DNA from: Tyto alba
Lineage: Eukaryota; Chordata; Aves; Strigiformes; Tytonidae
NCBI RefSeq assembly: GCF_018691265.1
Contig: NW_024881283.1
Coordinates: 10,473,731 to 10,537,730 of the forward strand
Direction: 5' to 3'
DNA: 64,000 nt
Position 1 is the first letter of the stretch. Each line of letters begins with the position of its first letter. The notes beneath the pieces are model-generated. The model saw only the letters and a list, made by a program, of their open reading frames with translations. It did no database searches and was not told the DNA's origin. Positions 1-12,200 of the stretch are shown piece after piece. The position numbers and the translations under genes were made by a program.

Positions 1-1915
1 TATTAAGAAATATGAAGGAATGACAGTGTTGTACTACAGATACAGAAATGGTCTGTGGAAGACAGAATGAGAAAAATTGTATCTCCTCCTCAGTGTAATT
101 ATTGATGCACTTCTAGAAATGTTGCCCATTTTCAAAAATAAACCTGTGCCGAGAGGTTTGCCTGTAGGACCCGCCATCACCTCACCCATTACCCACCAAT
201 TCTGAGTGCATCAAGCCTGCTCCCTTGTTCAGCAGGGTTCTTGCCCTTTTTGCTGACTCCTAGAGACTACAGTAACACAAATAAAAAGTACCAGTAAAAA
301 CATTTCTTACAAGGGGCCTCGCATCACACCAGCTAATCCATTCCCCGCTGGAAGCCCGCGCGCTGCGCCAGCGCTGTGCTACGGCACGGTGACCCCATCG
401 CCAGACCCCGCGTTGTTAGAATTTTCTCTCTTCTTACTGGAAGCAAATGTGTTCCTAATAGTGCAAATTGCTGCCAAAGTGTTAATGAAACACGTTGCAA
501 CTGTAAAGTAGGAAGAAATCTGTTACTATAAATTGCATTTCGATTTCCTTATTACCAATTAGACTAAGAGAGTCAAACAGGTCATATTTGTATACAGCTC
601 GTCAGGAACAAGCTTTCACAGTTAAAATAACAAGAGCAAAAGCTGTTTAATTGTTTACTCTGCCTTTCTCAAGGGAAGGGGTTGGTGCTCAGGCACGGTG
701 AGCAGGAAGGTCTGGTTGGGGATGGATCACCAGGGTGTGTGTCTGTCTGTCTGTCTGTGGACTCCTCATCCAGGGATTTCTTTCCCCACAGCCCTAAATT
801 TCCCTGTTCTTAAATAGGGAACCTTTTCCAGCAATTAAATATTCTTACCTCTAGGGTGATTTTCTTAATCCACAATTTATATCCCATGTTTTCATATTAT
901 AGAGTGGTTTTAAAAATCTACAGAAAGGTGTCTTGTTAATGACAAAGTTTGGAGTTAAGTACAAATCCTGTTTGCACCTACCCTATTTATGCCATAGGAA
1001 CTTTCTGAGAAGGAAAAGTGAGAGCCACAAATGTCAAGATTAAAAGAGCTCTGTAAATGATGTTTGATTGATCTTTCCATCATTCCTGGAAGAAATGCAT
1101 TGAACTATACTCCAGAGTTTGCTGTTCACTAGGCTTTCAGTTGAAATCTTGAAACACTCAAAATCTATATGTTTCTGGTAGAAACTGCAGGTCAAATGGT
1201 TGTGCTGGAAGAAGATATTTTTGGTTTGTCACCTGAGCAAAAAGCTCCTTTGATTTAAAAAAAAAAAAAACACATATTCCTGATGTGGAGATGAATGGTA
1301 ACTGTGTGGTAAAATGATTTGGGATCCCTCAGCAGGCAAAGTCTGTGCATGTGTCTGATCTCCTTCCATTTGGTGACAGTGGAGATGAAAGCTTTGTCTT
1401 CTCATATGCTGGAATATTTCATTCCTCCTCACATCTGTTTTCCCCAATTTGTTCCAAATGGCAATGGAATTAACATATATAATGGCAAGCAAAAATCTGA
1501 CTTAAAGTGCTTTCCAAAAACTTTCTGTCCAAAAGATTCAGCTCTGTCCCTTTCAATTAGCTGTTTGGATTTTCTAAGTTAATTGCAAAGTTGTCATTCC
1601 GACAGTCTGCTGTAAGACAAAGGAAAGAACAGGCTGAGGCAGGAGCCAAAGGATGTAAATTATTCAGAGATGTCATGCATTTCTCAAGGGGACCCAGGTG
1701 ATGTCTGTTCATGCCCAAGAACTCAGAAGACCCAGAGAAAACTTGGGAGTAAATTCAAGGCTTGCCAGGATACTCCAGTCTGAGATGACGTTTTGTCCAT
1801 TAGCAGGTCTTTGTGCCCATCCCTCGCTGAAACTGCTCAGACACGTGTGACACTTCATGTATATTTGAGCTGCTTCTCTGCATCCCTCGTCTTCCCCTGA
1901 GCCCCAGCCCTCCTG
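1..1915. other. AT-rich intronic DNA, no gene
   Basis: Mostly AT-rich single-copy-looking DNA with a short (GTCT)4 microsatellite at 741-758 and a 14-A run at 1257-1270. Short open frames around 1229-1582 on both strands show no splice sites or protein-like features. I see no RNA gene or transposon. Confidence 0.6.
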
Positions 1916-2940
1916 GGTGCCGTCCACCTTCACCCCCCTGGGTTCCATCCACCTTCACCCTCCTGGGTGCCGCCCACCGTCACCCTCCTGGGTGCCGTCC
2001 ACCGTCACCCCCCTGGGTTCCATCCACCTTCACCCCCCTGGGTTCCATCCACCGTCACCCTCCTGGGCGCCGCCCACCTTCACCCTCCTGGGTGCCGTCC
2101 ACCGTCACCCTCCTGGGTGCCGTCCACCGTCACCCTCCTGGGTGCCGTCCACCTTCACCCCCCTGGGTTCCATCCACCTTCACCCCCCTGGGTTCCATCC
2201 ACCGTCACCCTCCTGGGCGCCGCCCACCTTCACCCTCCTGGGTGCCGTCCACCGTCACCCTCCTGGGTTCCATCCACCGTCACCCTCCTGGGTGCCGTCC
2301 ACCGTCACCCTCCTGGGATCCATCCACCGTCACCCTCCTGGGTGCCGTCCACCGTCACCCTCCTGGGATCCATCCACCGTCACCCTCCTGGGTGCCGTCC
2401 ACCATCACCCTCCTGGGTGCCGTCCACCTTCACCCCCCTGGGTTCCATCCACCTTCACCCCCCTGGGTTCCATCCACCGTCACCCTCCTGGGCGCCGCCC
2501 ACCTTCACCCTCCTGGGTGCCGTCCACCGTCACCCTCCTGGGTGCCGTCCACCGTCACCCTCCTGGGTTCCATCCACCGTCACCCTCCTGGGTGCCGTCC
2601 ACCGTCACCCTCCTGGGATCCATCCACCGTCACCCTCCTGGGTGCCGTCCACCATCACCCTCCTGGGTGCCGTCCACCTTCACCCCCCTGGGTTCCATCC
2701 ACCGTCACCCTCCTGGGTTCCGTCCACCGTCACCCTCCTGGGCGCCGCCCACCTTCACCCTCCTGGGTTCCATCCACCTTCACCCTCCTGGGTGCCGTCC
2801 ACCATCACCCTCCTGGGTTCCATCCACCGTCACCCTCCTGGGTGCCATCCACCGTCACCCTCCTGGGTTCCATCCACCTTCACCCTCCTGAGTTCCGTCC
2901 ACCGTCACCCTCCTGGGTGCCATCCACGTTCACCCTCTGC
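1916..2940. repeat. 25-bp minisatellite, 41 tandem units
   Basis: Forty-one head-to-tail units of exactly 25 bp run from 1916 to 2940; I stepped through them and found no insertion or deletion. The typical unit begins GGTGCCGTCC and ends TCACCCTCCTG. Variation is confined to a few sites: positions 3-4 (TG, TT, CG or AT), position 7 (A/G), position 14 (G/T/A) and position 21 (T/C). Variant order repeats in blocks; for example the four-unit string at 2141-2240 recurs at 2416-2515. Because 25 is not a multiple of 3, all three plus frames encode the same 25-residue Pro-rich peptide cycle, creating ORFs of 324-403 codons that are not genes. The last two units (2891, 2916) are more diverged. Confidence 0.97.
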
Positions 2941-3470
2941 TCGGTCCCCACCTCCCCCGGCTGCGTTTGGAGGACGAGGTGCCGGTGGCTCTGGGGACAC
3001 GGGCCCGGGACAGCCACCGCCGGCGGGGAGGGGAGCTCCGTCAGCAGGAGGGAGCCTGCTTACCCCGCGGACTTCACACGGAGCCGCCGAGTTACAGGAG
3101 GGGTCGGGGTTCCCCCCGGGGTCATTCGTGGCGAAAATGCACAGTAGGAAGCGGTGCCTAAATCCCCGAAGGATTTAAAATGGATTTGACTGGAGAAGAA
3201 AGGGCTGGGGAGGAGAGGTGCAGTGACCCGTGCAGGGACGGGGCGCGGGGCCGCTGAGCACCCAGCCCTGCCCAGCCCAGCGCCGTGTCCCAGCGTGGGC
3301 CAGGAGGACCCAGAGCTGGGCGTGGGGTAAAGCAAAGTGGGCGAGAGGCGAGCTGGCCGTGCGCGAGGGGGCCCGAGCGAGCCACGGCCGCAGCTCAGGG
3401 TGAGTCTGCACGTTTCGGCAGCCGGGGACGGGAGGGCTCCGAACCCCATCTTTTATGGGTCACCTGATGA
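2941..3470. other. GC-rich block after the minisatellite, no gene
   Basis: About 500 bp of GC- and CpG-rich DNA directly adjoins the minisatellite and ends abruptly at AT-rich DNA near 3470. Overlapping short frames on both strands have the Gly/Pro/Arg/Ala bias of GC-rich noise. It could be a small intragenic CpG island, but no promoter motif is clear. Confidence 0.5.
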
Positions 3471-3479
3471 AGCAATGCA

Positions 3480-3830
3480 GGGCAGTGTTCCCTATTACAG
3501 CACAAACTAATGCATTATGTCTTTGTTATGCTAATGTCCCAGCACTGCACAATTTAAATAGCACTTCCACAAAAATTAAGTATGTTCATTGACACAGTGA
3601 GATGTTTTCACCCTCCATGTAACCTTCACAGTTTCTGTACAAAATCTATCAGTCAGTAAACTATTCATCTGCGAATGCTTACCAATTATTATGCTAATGT
3701 ATTACAATACATTACAGTGAATTCTTTTTAAATGCCAGGAAATGCAGCTGTCTGGCAACCTACCTTGCCTGTATTATGGAGCTATCAATAAACAGCATAG
3801 CATTTGCAACTGGATTTTGACTGCTTTGTC
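3480..3830. promoter_or_regulatory. Candidate enhancer / conserved non-coding element rich in POU-like sites
   Basis: This AT-rich island contains the 10-mer TTATGCTAAT twice (3526-3535 and 3689-3698), a perfect 10-bp palindrome TAATGCATTA (3508-3517) and an octamer-like CATTTGCAAC (3801-3810). ATTAGCAT, the reverse of ATGCTAAT, combines a homeodomain TAAT with a POU-specific GCAT half. The density of these words in 300 bp looks non-random, and similar islands in introns of neural genes are often enhancers. That role is inference. Confidence 0.4.
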
Positions 3831-6800
3831 AGAACTATGCAAAAAATTTCATATCATTTAATATTATGAAGTAATTCAGGACTCAGAGTGGTGTAATGTA
3901 TTCTCCATGCAGCGGACTCAAGAATGGCACATAAATCCAAACCAGATAGCTGTTGCATGGGTTTGCACTGAGCCAACTTGCGTGCGAACACGATGGCACG
4001 CAGCACAGAAAGAGTACTGCATGTCCATAGGAGCCAGTACATATGTATGCATGCTATGATGTGTAACTACTCTGTAAGTCGTATTTCTCTTTTGGAACTG
4101 AGCGATACTAAAACTTAGACTAGCATATGCAGACTGCAAATGGAGACACTAGGTTATATATGGATTATAGCATATTGATAGTTCACACTGAGATAATTCC
4201 TTCCACAGATCATAGGAACTGCTTCCAGGTACCAAAAGGAACTCTCTCTTTTGTTGCCTGATAGAGGAAATATTCAATATTAATATAAATTTGGCTGTAC
4301 TCTAAACCACTGAGGAATGATACGATAAAAATCATAATTTATAATCTAGACTTAATATCTCGTGTTGAAAAGATGAAACTGCTTAGCCTGTGTATTTTAC
4401 ATTTCATTGCATTTTTAACGCACTGCCTGTGCTGAGAGGTGTGTGTGGAACAGCGGCCGGTGCCAGGGTTTGCCTCCCCGGCAGCGTTTGCACTCCCTTG
4501 CCTGGGAACGCGTAGAACCCCGAGGACGTGCAGATCCACGGGCCGGGGACTCGCAGCACTTCGCTATACGCTGCTATGTAGGCTTACGTAAATGTACATG
4601 CTTGGTATTTTTAAACTTTTGCAATTGCATAATACTTTACTGAATTCATTTATTCCTCTGTAGCACGACACAGAATATTGGAGAGAGACTGTGCATACAT
4701 TAGAGGTGCAAAAAACTTCTTGGCTCCAAGGAGGCCCCTGACAATCAGGCTAACGAGCCCCGGCCCTTTGCTGCGGGTCCCTAGGGGACACCGGCTGTCC
4801 TGGGGGACAAGCCAAGCCTGGCTGCACACAGGGCTCTGTCAGATGAGATAATCCTGCCCTCAGAGGCGGTGGAAATCTCCGTGTTCTCGGAGGAGCTAGC
4901 GCCCGGGGCTGGGAGATGCTGCCAGAGCCCGGCGTCCCGTGGAGCCGAGCTGGCTGAGCTTGGGCCCCGAGCGGGACCAGCCAAGCGCTTCCCGGCTGCG
5001 GCGCGGTGGAGGACGGGGGGGGAGCAGGAGCGGGGGGCTGGCCACAGGCGCCAACCCTCCCCGCACGTACCCCCTCCACCACTGCAGCCAGGCCTGGCTC
5101 CCCGCGCCGAGGCGCCCGCCCCGGGGGGTGCCGGGCTCCCAGAGCATCTCCTCCCTCGAATCCTGCCCCCCAGGATGCCCAACGCAGCTTTCTGGTGCGG
5201 GGCCAACCCTGATGTAGCGTGCTCTTCCTCGCAGGGCGGCTGCGGGACGCGCGGCTCACCGCAGCAGTGGGCAGCCGTGGAGCGTTTCTGTGGCAGCCCG
5301 CTCCGCTGTCAGCCCCGTGGCTTGCGAGCTACCTAGCCTTTTCAAACTAAGGTGAGCTGTCTCAGCGTGGCAGATGTTTGGGAATTTTTAATTGAAAATG
5401 CAAAGAAAAATAAATGTAGCTAGAGGCATCCATCAGAACTTCTGTGGTTCCCATATTTGTCTTTTCTCAGAAGCTAATATCCATGAATTTGCTTATTAGA
5501 GTCATAATGTTATAATTATTTCATTTAATACTCTAATTATCCCTTGTGATTAATCCTGACCATAACAGAAATGTCTGTGAGTCTGGAAGGCATGTTCCAA
5601 TAGATTTTGCATTATGAATGTTAATTTGAGTTAACGAGAATGATAGCTAGAGGAAAAGAAACTGAAGAGCATGAGGACTTTCAGCTTCTGAGCAAGCTCA
5701 TGGTCTTTTCCTGCCAATATTTGCCAGTAACTGGGCCAGCAAGCCCGAGTCTCTGCTAGCGAGGATCCTGTGAGTTTGGTGTAGCGATGGCAAATCCGGG
5801 TCCGTGCGTGGGGGCTGAGCAGCCGCCACGGTGGCGATGGGGGAGAGGCGGCTCGGGCTTTGGACAGCCCCGTGTCCGAGCGTGGTATTAGCAGGTACCG
5901 CACTGCTGGTCGCCTGTGCTCACACTGCCCGTGGCCACGGACGTGCCAGCAGCCCAGGAGACGTGTCCCAGCACCTCCCTGCTCCCACTGCCCAGGTTTA
6001 GATGGATGCAGTGCGGCCGGGCGGTATTTCGATGCACATTTGAGAGCTGTCTGATCCCATTGTATTACCCCATTTCCCATTGTTTCCAGCTAAAAAGCCA
6101 CATTCAAAGAAAGTAAAGTATCTTAAATTCTTAAGTATCTTCAGTGTCTTTGTCAGTGGACCCAGTGTAGCCACAGTGCACCGCTGTGAATGGAAGAGCA
6201 AAAGCTTTTCTGTAGTATCTGGTCTTCAAGTGCAAGGACCTTGGTGAATGAGCTTTGCAGCTGTCAGACATGTATTGGCTGTTATATGCATAAATATCTA
6301 TTTACACACCTTTAGACTGTAGTTGTACTGAGCTGAAAAATCACTGTCTAGGTCAACACCAAAGCCAGCACTAAGTCTGGTGTTTCTGTTACCTCCTGCT
6401 GCAGAGGTAGCAGCAAGTGCAGCGCTCAGAGCCCTGCGCAGGCTCGGGCTCGTTCTCAGACAAGTGTGCATTCACATGCACACCCAGACACCCACGTGCC
6501 CTCACCAACTTTGCATGCCTGCCTCCCCGGACTGGCCATCTGTGCCTTTATGTACAGAGAAAAGAAACGTATGGACAAAGGGAGCCTATGCTGCTGGCAG
6601 AGACCTATGGGGACAGGCTTCTGTGATCTTTAGAGAAAGGCTTTTCCTATAAGACAGATCTTTAAAGAGCATCGTGTCAAAAAGAGCCAATGGAATCTTC
6701 ACGGGCTGAGACAGTGGCTGTAAACAAACCTCTATACAGAACACACAAGCGAGGGAGCAGAGAAATTTCTGACCTTGTTGTCTACGCACAGGAATCAGGC

Positions 6801-7207
6801 CGAGTCAGCTTGGCCCATTTCACCACGCTCTTTCCCTTATGCCTGCGTTAATCATCAGGCCCTCTTGCTCCATCTCCATATGGCCAAAGCAAACACTGCA
6901 TAGATTTTTTTTCTTTATATACATAAACTATGAGGTTGCAGAAAATAGCCTTTCAAACTGAGGAATTATTGCTGGCTCCTGGCTTCTCTGTCCATCTATC
7001 AAAATAACTGCTGACAAAGGGCAAAGTCTTTGGCCTTGCATGCACTGAAAGATGCCAAGCAAGAGAAATACAAATGTGATGAGTATGTTTCACTGCATAG
7101 ATATTTCTATGGCCTTTACAGTCCCTTCTCTAAAACAGTCAGTCCTTGAGAAATTGGGAAACCTGAAGATGATGCTTCTGTTCTCATCATCCGAGGCTGT
7201 CTCGGAG
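3831..7207. other. Intronic DNA with one GC-rich block, no gene
   Basis: AT-rich DNA (3831-4430, 5340-5700, 6080-6370, 6800-7200) surrounds a GC block at 4740-5330 and smaller ones near 5770-6020 and 6400-6540. The GC block carries overlapping open frames of up to 169 codons on both strands with Pro/Gly/Arg/Ala composition and no recognisable domain. I saw no transposon or RNA gene. Confidence 0.55.
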
Positions 7208-7366
7208 CTCCAGCGGTTTGCCATCCCCACTGGTGTTTTTGTGTCTCAGCTCCAGCGGTTTGCCATCCCCACTGGTGTTTTTGTGTCTCAGCTCCAGCGG
7301 TTTGCCATCCCCACTGGTGTTTTTGTGTCTCAGCTCCAGGGGTTTGCCATCCCCACTGGTGTTTTT
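7208..7366. repeat. 42-bp tandem repeat, about 4 copies
   Basis: A unit beginning CTCCAGCGGTTTGCCATCCC recurs at 7208, 7250, 7292 and 7334, a strict 42-bp period; the fourth copy is partial. Copies are almost identical (the fourth has CAGGGG for CAGCGG), so the expansion is recent. Since 42 is divisible by 3, one frame encodes a repeating 14-residue peptide (LQRFAIPTGVFVSQ), giving a 118-codon ORF with no other sign of coding. Confidence 0.95.
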
Positions 7367-8950
7367 CCGCTCGTGCTCCTGTCAGCGCTGTGGGCTGGTG
7401 AGACCTGAGCACTGCAGGACCGGGCTGTTCCTCCATCTGGGGCTGGGCTGCACATGGGATTCTCACTCTCTTACATGCTACTGCTTAGAAACCATCACTG
7501 CTCGGAGAAAAAACCCACAAGTTGCATGTGGTGACAACCGTTTTGTCCACAAGAACTGCCCTTGTTTCCTCAGCTGTACACAGTTCTCTTGATTTCATCT
7601 GCTTCAGTTGTTTCCCAGGAGAGCTAAGGAGGTGGGTGCCTCCCACCCTGCACAGGCCGTGAAGGTGATTGAGGAAGAAATAAAATACCAGGGTGTGAGC
7701 GGCTAACTGAGCGGTGTCTGGGAGAGTTCTTGTGTAAAGCCATGTTTATTTACCCGCTGCTGCCAAGGGAGGAGTGGCTGGCCAGGATCTGCTTTGTTTT
7801 GCAATGCGAGTTACCATTGATAAACAAATTATCAAAATTTACTAAATAGTATAAAACAGCTGCATACACAAACTCACTTTTCCTTTAAACAAAGGAACAC
7901 CTGGCAGTGTCTAACTTCCAGGGGTTTGCAGATGCTGTTCTTTAAATATTTCTTCAGGTGCTCTCAGACGTTTGCAAGTTGGCCTCTCTAAAGCTAGGTA
8001 CTCAAATTATAGAGGGTTGGAGCTAGCTGTCTAATTTTAGGTACTGATATGTGAAAGACTGAGCCAAATGTGGCAAAGCTGCCTTCACAGCCCGGAGTGG
8101 AAAGGGAGGCTCAGGCAGAACCTCCTGAGGGTTTCTTGTGTCACCTGCACGGCTGAGAGCAAACAGGGAATCGCCCAGGGGCTGTAGTATAGATAGGGAA
8201 ATTAATGTTACCTCGTTTCTTCCCTGCTAGTCCATAGCCCACATATTTGTTCCCAATTTAGTTCACCTTGTGGCGAGTCTGCAGCTGCTGGATTTGCCAG
8301 CTCTGCCCTGTTAGCTGCACTAAGCCCGAATCTCTGGCACCTTCCTATTTCCATCTCGCCGGCTCCAAAGGGGCTGCTGGGGACTGCAGCCACTTCAGCC
8401 GTCGGAAAGGTGATCTCAGCACCACTGAAAGTTCACATCCAGCCAAACACTCCTGCCAGGCTGCCCCGGGTGTCCCTGGGCTTGCGGAGGTGCTGCAGGA
8501 GCGGGGAAGTGCCGGGCAGCACCACCGAGGGACGTGCTGCCCGGTGCTTTTCAGATGGAGCCACATCGAGTTTCCCAGAAGGAGAAAGCTCGTCCTCTGT
8601 AAGCAGAACCACCCCCCAGCCTGCCCGTTCGGGGCTGTCTGGGTGTCGCACAGCACCCAGCGACGGCGAGGAGCGGGCGCAGAGGGCACCGTGCCCGGGG
8701 TCACCCTCACCCCATCCCGCTCTCCTCCGCGGGGCACGTTGCTCACGCCTGGTTCGGAGCCCGGTGCGGGACCTGCAGCCGGGGGGGAGATGCTGACACG
8801 GCGCCGGCCACCCCGTCTGACGGCGGGGGGGGCCGGGGGAGCCCCGGGTGGGAGTGGGCCCCCCGTCCACCGGCCGCCCCCGCGCACGCCCCGTTTACAG
8901 AGCCGCCAGTGTCGGTAACGCCAAGTCCCCTTTTCCCGTGTCTCTGGCAG
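7367..8950. other. Intronic DNA with a GC-rich block, no gene
   Basis: AT-rich DNA around 7720-8100 is followed by a GC- and CpG-rich block at about 8430-8930. That block is open in several frames on both strands (up to 216 codons), again with composition-driven peptides. It ends in a pyrimidine stretch and AG at 8949-8950, a good match to a splice acceptor on the plus strand (see the next segment). Confidence 0.5.
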
Positions 8951-9201
8951 CCGATTACTCACTTCCAGCGCGACAGTCTGTTCTTAATTTGGCAGTTAGG
9001 GAGCTGTTGAAGGAAATAATGCAGCAATGTCCTCTTAGTGGGAGTCTCAGAAACAATATTCGGAGAGACAGGAGAAAATTAATGCGAAAACGTGGTGTTT
9101 ACAAGCCCCTGTCGCTGCCCGTGCTTGAAGGACTGACTATTAACACCTGGTCAATAACAAGATCTTTCTCTAAAGAATTTTTTGAAAGGCATCAAGGATG
9201 A
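8951..9201 (+). other. Exon-like open segment after a good acceptor, or a conserved non-coding element
   Basis: A pyrimidine-rich tract ending in CTCTGGCAG (acceptor AG at 8949-8950) is followed by an 83-codon open stretch ending in TGA at 9199-9201. Unlike the GC-rich frames nearby, its peptide is balanced and charged, with a helix-like part (AVRELLKEIMQQ) followed by a basic part (RRDRRKLMRKRG). I do not recognise it. It lies on the strand opposite GRIK3, inside intron 1. AT-rich non-coding DNA can give such a peptide by chance. It could be a terminal exon of an antisense transcript or simply a regulatory element. Confidence 0.2.
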
Positions 9202-12200
9202 TATTGAAGAGCATGTAAATAATCTGATTAATATGATGTCTCCTTGAAACATTTCTGAAACATGTGAAGTGTTACTTTTACTGCAGTGTACTTTTCTGAC
9301 ACAAAGTGAAAATCAAAGTGCAGAACAACACAAAATGCAGAGATCCTTACTACATGGAATAATGAGACCATAAAACCAAACAATAAAGTTAAATAATTTA
9401 CCATAAATATCTAAAGCTCTCAAATTATTCTCTACGTTAACTGCCTATGTTTAAAATGATCTTTGCATTCACCATGTCACAGATGGCAACATCAGACAAG
9501 AGAGTCCTTGACAAAATCTCGCTGTAATTATTCTTTCCACAGCTGCAGTTATTTTAATGCCTTTTCAGTTAAGCTGAAAGAGACGCACACATTTTATAAA
9601 TAAGGGCTTTTAACCAGTTTGACAATGAAGCATTTGAAACGTAGAGTGCAAAAAAAAAAAAAAAACCAACCCCAAAACTTTCACTGCGTCTTGAGACCTG
9701 GGAGAGCAACTGTGCAGACTCAGAGCAGGATGATGACTGCTCTTTCTACAGTAATACTTAGCAATTAAAGCTAAAATTGTGTTGATCGTAAGGGGTGAGA
9801 TAGCTGTTCCTAGGATCTTTCAGAGTTGCTCAGACACAATCTAACAGTTTTATCTTGGCTAGCAGCTCGGAAGGGTCCTGCCTCCATTGAGAAATCGCCC
9901 CTCAAGGACAGAGGGGAGCTCTGGGCCCGACTTCCAGCAGAAAAATACAGCTTGGATGCGGTCAGGCTCACACGCCGCTGAAGACGGAAGTGTTCAGCTG
10001 CAGCCCGAGTTTGGTTGGCTCTTCTTGGTTGTTTCGTTTTGTTCCAAAACGCTTTAAATCCCTGTGGCAAGTCCTTCTCCCCGAGGAACACCGCGAGCCG
10101 TCGGAAGGCTGCGCGGCAGCGGCTCGGCGGCGTGCTGCGGCCCCGCAGCCTGGGCGCTGCACCCACGTCCCCGCTGAAGGGGCCCCAGAAATGAGGCTGA
10201 ACCGCCCTGAGAGAGAGGGGCCGTGTCCCGGGGGGGACAGGCCGGGTCTCCCCAAACCCGGCTGCTCAGCCTCGTGACGGGAGCGCCCTGCCCCGGGCCC
10301 GCGGGTCCAGTCCCTCTCGCCCCCCGTTCCCGTTCCTCTCGCAGAGGGGGGGCGGCCGCTCTCCCTGCCCCAGGGGCGATTCCACGCGGCTCTGGAAGCC
10401 CCAACTTATCTAGGCTTGGTTTGGAGCGATCGTGCGTCTTGAAATTTTCATCCACTCAGAGGAGTTGGGGAGTTTGGGCTGTACCTAAAACCGCAGCTAG
10501 GGACTCCAGACAGCTGTGAAAACGAGCTGAAGCACCAAAATCTCAGTTCTGCAGGAGTCTGTGAAGGTGCTGCAGAGCGTGCCAGCTAGCAGAGCTCTGT
10601 GTGACCTTCACTCGTGCTTCTAAATCTCTTGAAAGCCCTCAAAACACCTCTCCCCTAAATCTATGTTTCAGGAGCCTGAATAAGTGGCCGTATTTTTTAA
10701 AGCTCTGAACACTCAACAGCTCTTGTGAAAAACAAAAGAAGCTGAATCCTTAAGTGAAGTTCGCCCGCTCCCAGCAAGTTGCAGCTGCTTTTCCCTCCCC
10801 GCCTTTAAGCTGCCTATTAGTTTAAAAGAAATGTGTGGAGACGCAACTAAAATGATGGTAGCTGTACTGGGAGGATATTTTCCCATTTAAACCAAATAAA
10901 GGAAAAGGAAAGAATGGAAGATCGGTGGGAGGCTTTTCAAAGTGTGATCCTAGCAAGCTTTGACGTACAAAGAAGACATCGTGGTCTCCGATGCTTGCAG
11001 ACTAGGGAAGCCTGATTAATGAAGGTTATTGTTGGGGAGGCCTAGCTTTTATGCTCAACACTGAAAGGCACCAACCCTCAAAGTATTCAGCATTATACAA
11101 TAACAGATTGTGTGCAGTTAGCCTTAGAAAACAAATGTGCTGTCTCTTATATAAGATTATAGAGCATCCATCACTGGCCGGCATTTAATACCACACTAGT
11201 GTATGCAATTAGCAATACATTAAATCTAAACATTATTTTAAAGGAGTAGGAACAACAACAACAACAAAACAGGGAGTGGATGTTCATATTTCCCTTTCAC
11301 TTTGAAGCGCCCTCGCTCTCCGGGCCGAGGCCCCCGGGGAGCAGGCACCTCCAGCCCGCGGCGCCGGTTGCTCCGGATTTCCCTCCCGCATCCGCCCAGC
11401 CGGCTCCCAGCACAGGGACGGTTCCCCGCCAAAACCTCCGCTCAGCCTCCTATTAGATTGAGGCTGCAAATGAAATACAACTGTAGAGCTGAAATGGGGA
11501 AAATGGGATTTTTTTTATGAGACACAGTGTGCGCTGTGTTAATGGGCTGCTCATAAACCACGGCTTGCCTCAAAACCCTCTGCAAAATCCAAAGAGCTGC
11601 CACATCACCGATCTCTCTGCACTTACCTGCCTACAAAAGGAAACAAGGCCATCGGTTCTCTCTAGCAGAAAAGACACCACGCTTGCAAACCCTTGGCGCC
11701 GCCGGCGGAGCTGCGTTAGGGGCCCGTTTGTCCCCACCTCTCCATCCCGCACCGTCACCGCAGCCGGCAGTGGCGGGGCCGGCTGGGGCGAGGGCCCTCC
11801 TGCTGCGGCCCATGGGAACCTGCCAGCCTCCTGGATTCGGGGGGACAGGGGGAGGACAGTGACGTACCACGGGGCAGCTCTTTACCCAGAAATACGGGTG
11901 GAAGTGCCTCTCCCTCCCGTGTCACTCGCCGCTGTCGCGGCGCTGCCAGCCCCCTCCTCTGCGGCTGCAGAGACGGGACAGGGACCACCGGCAGGAGACC
12001 CGAAGTCCACCCAAGCCAGGGAGCGCTTTCCTGGGAATTCAGCAGCATCTACTCTCTCTCGCACCCTGCCCACCGTATGCAAAATGGGAACAGTGTAATC
12101 CTTAAGTATTTTGCCTAAGGCTTCCCAGGGCCTCTGTCAGAGCTGGGATCTCACCCGAGGCTCCTGGATGCCAATCTCTTATCCTGCCTTTTTTTTTTTT

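Noticed and set aside
1916..2940. CRISPR-like or satellite array
   Set aside because: Units abut without spacers and the context is a vertebrate intron, so it is a minisatellite.
1917..3178. Three overlapping plus-strand ORFs of 324-403 codons
   Set aside because: They are the same 25-bp minisatellite read in three frames; the identical Pro-rich peptide cycle in each frame shows the period, not selection for protein.
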